Shown piece after piece: positions 59,994 through 64,000 of a stretch of DNA of 64,000 bases (its first letter is position 1; each line of letters opens with the position of its first letter). A model generated the notes under the pieces. That model worked only from the letters and a program-made list of their open reading frames with translations. It was not told where the DNA came from and ran no database searches. The DNA lies in assembly GCA_033675265.1 (NCBI GenBank), contig JAUJYZ010000337.1, positions 182,001-246,000 on the forward strand, written 5' to 3'. The translations under genes and the position numbers were made by a program. Source of the DNA: Actinostola sp. cb2023. Taxonomy: Eukaryota; Cnidaria; Anthozoa; Actiniaria; Actinostolidae.

Positions 59994-60605
59994 ATGGACA
60001 GAGATCAAGGAACAGGCATTGAAATATCCACCCTCCCTAATTTTTAGGCCATTTTTCTCCCTCCTGTTTTTTGTTTTCGTTTTTTTCTCCCTCTGACCTC
60101 TATACTTTTAGCCATTTCTCCCTCCCCTGATCCCGCCGTTCCTCTTCGCTCTAGATGATGAACTACAAGCCAGTAATATGAGATCTTTTCACTAGCGATA
60201 CAACAGTAACCAAGAGGCCATGGCCTCTTGCAATAACGCATGCCCAAGCATACAGAGAGGCCTTCATTAATTTCCTTGTGCTTGAGCCTATGTTGCGTCG
60301 GTCCGTTTTTACGAAGATTATTTACGACGAGCGTATTCAGGAGCGCCTAAAAACAATAGGCTGGAGAATACGTTTTGTACAACGCCAAAACAGCTTTAGG
60401 CAGACATTTTACTTCGTTTTTAATAGTTTGTGCTTTAATAGTTAAAACAAAATTAGAGTTAATCCAAAGCTAAAATCGAAAGTCAAACTGTTCATGTCAA
60501 AAGGGCTCGTTTTTGGCGGCTTTTTGCGCCTATGCGATGCTGCATAAGGCCCTACATGACACAAATTTATAATAATAATAATATGTTGTAGATATTGAAA
60601 ACATA

Positions 60606-60611
60606 AATAAA
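60606..60611 (+). terminator. Candidate poly(A) signal of the phospholipid phosphatase gene
   Basis: AATAAA lies 613 bp past the stop; none nearer was noticed. Confidence 0.35.
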
Positions 60612-60619
60612 AAAGAGCA

Positions 60620-61913
60620 TCTGTTAATTTCTTGTTTTATCACCATTTGTAAGAGCATCGAGGTGCATGATGCGCTCAAGCTATAAATTATTATCTGAAT
60701 TCTGAGGTTAACCATGTTTTTAATAACAAAATTGCTGAAATATCATAGTTTACAAATTACTAAAGGATATTAACAACGATCTGGTATCTTTACAAGAAGG
60801 CGGATCAACGGACGACAATTTTAATTTCTTGCACTTTATACGCTTGCTTGTACACTTTCTCAAAGACCGTTTTTGCTGTCGTCGCTCGCAGTCAGAAAAA
60901 AAACTGAATAAAATATGTGGTCGACTTTTGGTCGCATATAAATTGCATCATTTTGCGCCATACGGTGTTTATTGGCGTGGTTTGACAGTAAATACCAACC
61001 CTAAGTGATTGATCAGACGATTTTCCATTGTGAAAACTATTTGTGGTTTATTCCCAATCTGGACTCGCTATATCACAGAACACAGCTGTGATCTCAGCCG
61101 ATGTCGGGTAGATTGCAAAACCACCAGCACACACCCCGGTTGGGGGAGCCACAAATGTCTAAAAGACTATCTGTACCTTCAACCGCAGTATATGCGGTTA
61201 TTCACGCAAATGAAATGGCAAGAGATAAAAGAAAGGAAGCTCCCATGGCTTAAATACGATGCATGAAACTTAGATTCGATCTCTTTGTTCCATATTCAGT
61301 CATTTCCTTTTTGCGCACTTATAATTTTGCATAACTGATATATCGAAGTACTTCAGTCGCTATAACATGCACCGAAGCTGCTCGTAATATCCTACATTAA
61401 ATCTATATTTATACAACACTACAATCTATCAGTTAGTTAAAGCTCTTCCTTAACAAAGAAATAATCAAGATAAACAATGACAAAGATAGAACGAAAGATA
61501 GAAAATCAAAGAGAAAAGAATGAGAATGAAAGGCAAAGGACGAAAGCAAGAATGAAAGAAACTAAAGAAGAAAGAAAGGGAATGAAGGATTAAGGAAAGG
61601 AAGAAGGAAGGGAGCCTTATATACGGAAATAAATACGCTTATTTCGCTCATTTTCATCTGCAACTTAGGTTTCCTAGGCAACCGTAGAGATGTGAAATTT
61701 ACTCAGATGTCCTCAAATGTCTGTTAAAGCCATTTACCCACAAAAACTTAGCAATTCAGATTTCGCTCAAAAGATGAATAACAACTATTGGTCATGCGTA
61801 TACGTGAAACCTGTTAATTCTTGAATGACGAGCTCTGTTGTTAGTGTGTGTATGTAGTTGTTACACGAAGTTAGCATTTGCCGTTTTTCGGTCAGAACGG
61901 TTTGAACAACAGT
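60620..61913. other. Intergenic, no gene recognised
   Basis: Contains a purine-rich GAAAGAAAGA stretch at about 61480-61615 and otherwise unremarkable sequence. Confidence 0.55.
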
Positions 61914-62649
61914 ATGGCGTTTCTAGGGAATTACATCTGTATTTCAATCGAAGCGTTGTGTTTCTTTGGAGTGATCATCTTCAATGCCGTTCTCTACGAA
62001 ATGATGTACCTTCGCAAAGGTGGTATTCAACCGTTCATAAGAGGGTTCTTTTGCGAAGATCACTATCATGAAGCCGTATCAGCAAGAAAACTTATCCTTT
62101 CCAGGAACGCTCACTTGTGGGGTTGTCATCTCACTAACAATGGTAACTAATGTTCCTATTTTAGCAGGTTGTTTGGGCTGGGAAATTTATAGCCAGTTCG
62201 TGTAGGTAGTTGATGAATCCGCTAGAACATTTCTTTGAATTTTCCGGCTTTGACTTTAAAACAAGAACTTTAAAATTACGTTTCCTTTTCTGCTCTTTTG
62301 TCAGCAGTGTTTGATAAGAAGCTTGATTGCCATTATCCAACTTTTCCTTTTAACTTTAACTTTAATCATAATAATTGCCAAATAGCAAGCTAATCTATAG
62401 GCAATGGATGGTCATACAGATATATATTGTAAACTTAGACCGTGTAAAAGTTGTCCAAATTTCTTCTGACTGAAGAGAGCGCACGTACGTTATTTTGTAG
62501 ATAATTCAGTAATCGTCATGACATTTATTTCAGATCATAATTCTTGAAGTGGGAAATAACTTTTCAAAATCGAAAGAAAGCAGAGAGACTGAGAAAGATC
62601 GTGATGGTAGGCGTGTTGGTCCAGTTCTTATTCCTTTCTACATTATAAG
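61914..62649 (+). CDS. PLPPR-like gene, 5' part, with apparent frameshift (runs past window)
   Basis: Exon 1 61914-62142 and exon 2 62534-62649 are visible; later exons would lie beyond 64000. The protein starts MAFLGNYICISIEALCFFGV (first membrane segment) and reaches IQPFIRGFFCED. The family then expects a short loop and M-K-P-Y; this is present as MKPYQQENLSFP, but in a different frame (ATG at 62068). The shifted frame continues through TLTCGVVISLTM to a donor in phase 0, matching exon 2 (IIILEVGNNFSKSKESRETE) and the neighbouring phosphatase intron position. Exon 1 is 229 bp, one base more than a multiple of three. FFC-D-MKPY points to the phospholipid phosphatase-related (catalytically inactive) branch rather than active PLPPs. 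The shift may be an assembly error, a polymorphism or a real lesion. Exon 2 is 116 bp, the same as exon 2 of the upstream gene. Confidence 0.7.
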
Positions 62650-62859
62650 GTCAGTAGATTGATTGATCACTAAAGCAAACAGTTCAGAAAGAAAAGGTTG
62701 TCTTTGTCGCGACAAAATATCCCGGTACGGCCGGTTTCCTGCTATCCAAACCGTCTAGTTTTGTAATTAATGGTGAATTGCCTGCAGCCAACCACAAGGT
62801 TTATCATGTTGGGTCTTAATGGTTTCATGGTTAATGTCACCGCAATTTTAGCGTTCAGC

Positions 62860-63165
62860 ATAATGATGGCATGATGATGATGATGATGATGATGATGATG
62901 GTGATGATGATAATAAAAATAAATATATATAATAATAAGTTCTTATATAGCGTATATCCTGACAATCTCTCAATGCGCTTTACAACCGATGGAGGACTTT
63001 TAGTTCGGACTGGATAGGAAATTAAGGCGCCTACGGCAGCCGAGCAGCTTACAATCATGAGGAGTTAGTATGTTAGTATGTTATGCCTCCAATTTTGAAG
63101 TAGGCTTTGAACCGCGGGTAACAATCCCCTACTCTTAGGTTAGGTTAGGGTCGGAAGACAGTACC
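62860..63165. other. GATGAT microsatellite and SINE-like fragment
   Basis: 62872-62910 is GATGAT repeats. 62940-63060 contains TTATATAGCGTATATCC and CTCAATGCGCTTTACAA, a short motif set seen as a dispersed sequence in many invertebrate genomes; family not assigned. Confidence 0.4.
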
Positions 63166-63169
63166 TTGT

Positions 63170-64000
63170 TGTGATGATGGATGATGATGATTGTTGTGAT
63201 GATGGATGATGATGATTGTTGTGATGATGGATGATGATGATTGATGGATGATGATGATTGTTGTGATGATGGATGATGATGATTGTTGTTATGATGGATG
63301 ATGATGATTGTTGTGATGATGGATGTTGATGATTGTTGTGATGATGGATGATAATGATTGTTGTGATGATGGATGATGATGATTGTTGTGATGATGGATG
63401 ATGATGATTGTTGTGATGATGGATGTTGATGATTGTTGTGATGATGGATGATGATGATTGTTGTGATGATGGATGATGATTGTTGTGATGATGAATGATG
63501 ATGATTGTTGTGATGATGGATGATGATGATTGTTGTGATGATGGATGATTGTTGTTGTGATGATGGATGATGATGATTGTTATGATGATGATGATGATGA
63601 TGATTGTTGTGATGATGGATGATGACGATTGTTTTGATGATGGATGATGATGATTGTTGTGATGATGGATGATGATGATGAATTATTATTATTAAATTAT
63701 TAAAATTATTATGATAATTGATGATGATTGTTGTGATGATGGATGATGATTGTTGTGATGATGAATGATGATGATTGTTGTGATGATGGATGATGATGAT
63801 TGTTGTGATGATGGATGATTGTTGTGATGATGGATGATGATGATTGTTATGATGATGGATGATGATGATTGTTGTGATGATGGATGATGACGATTGTTTT
63901 GATGATGGATGATGATGATTGTTGTGATGATGGATGATGATGATGAATTATTATTATTAAATTATTAAAATTATTATGATAATTGATGACGATTGTTCTG
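63170..64000. repeat. 25-bp minisatellite ATGATGGATGATGATGATTG...
   Basis: The unit is TTGTTGTGATGATGG plus ATGATGATGA, in about 30 variable copies. A block with AATTATTATTATTAAATTATT occurs at about 63680 and again at about 63945, so the array has a higher-order duplication of about 265 bp. It runs off the window. Confidence 0.95.

Noticed and set aside
61009..61266. 85-codon frame with several Cys
   Set aside because: It has no ATG start, no splice support and no recognised domain.

Overview
This is animal nuclear DNA. Genes are interrupted by many GT-AG introns, canonical AATAAA signals are present, and there are no operons, ribosome binding sites or prokaryotic genes. Base composition, compact vertebrate-like exon structures, many short inverted-repeat transposons and abundant minisatellites suggest a marine invertebrate, most likely an anthozoan cnidarian (sea anemone or coral). 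That placement is inference. Exon models were built by hand by matching splice sites and reading phase, and the phases close for every complete gene. Layout: 1-3.9 kb is repeat and unassigned DNA. 4.08-4.99 kb (+) is a selenoprotein P-like gene with an in-frame TGA in a U-x-x-C motif. 5.2-12.3 kb is a nest of DNA transposons (foldback, hAT-like, piggyBac-like and other TIR elements), one carrying a coding-like relic. 13.5-15.9 kb (+) is a two-exon coiled-coil, Cys-rich protein of unknown function whose intron is full of transposons. 16.16-31.00 kb (-) is a complete 22-exon KRI1 homologue (675 aa, ribosome biogenesis) whose introns hold at least ten different tandem arrays. Only 211 bp separate its start from 31.21-38.62 kb (+), a complete 8-exon PIGG homologue (1003 aa, GPI-anchor ethanolamine phosphate transferase 2). 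39.20-39.68 kb (-) is a single-exon four-EF-hand protein converging on PIGG. 42.49-50.86 kb (-) is a complete 10-exon ATP6V0B (206 aa, V-ATPase c'' proteolipid). 53.60-55.17 kb (+) is an intronless type II membrane protein resembling GDP-fucose O-fucosyltransferases. 56.27-59.99 kb (+) is a complete 6-exon phospholipid phosphatase (309 aa). 61.91 kb to beyond the window edge (+) is a second gene of that superfamily, closest to the phospholipid phosphatase-related (PLPPR) branch, with an apparent frameshift in exon 1. The last 0.8 kb is a 25-bp minisatellite. The genes do not form a pathway; they are housekeeping or membrane/secretory genes that happen to be neighbours. The only adjacency likely to matter for regulation is the KRI1/PIGG head-to-head pair, and the two lipid-phosphatase genes look like an old tandem duplication. 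The most interesting items are the Sec-encoding TGA without an obvious SECIS, the PLPPR frameshift, a possible intronic polyadenylation isoform of PIGG, the multi-layer transposon nest, and a 183-bp satellite (61 codons) inside a KRI1 intron. No rRNA, tRNA, CRISPR or viral genes were recognised.
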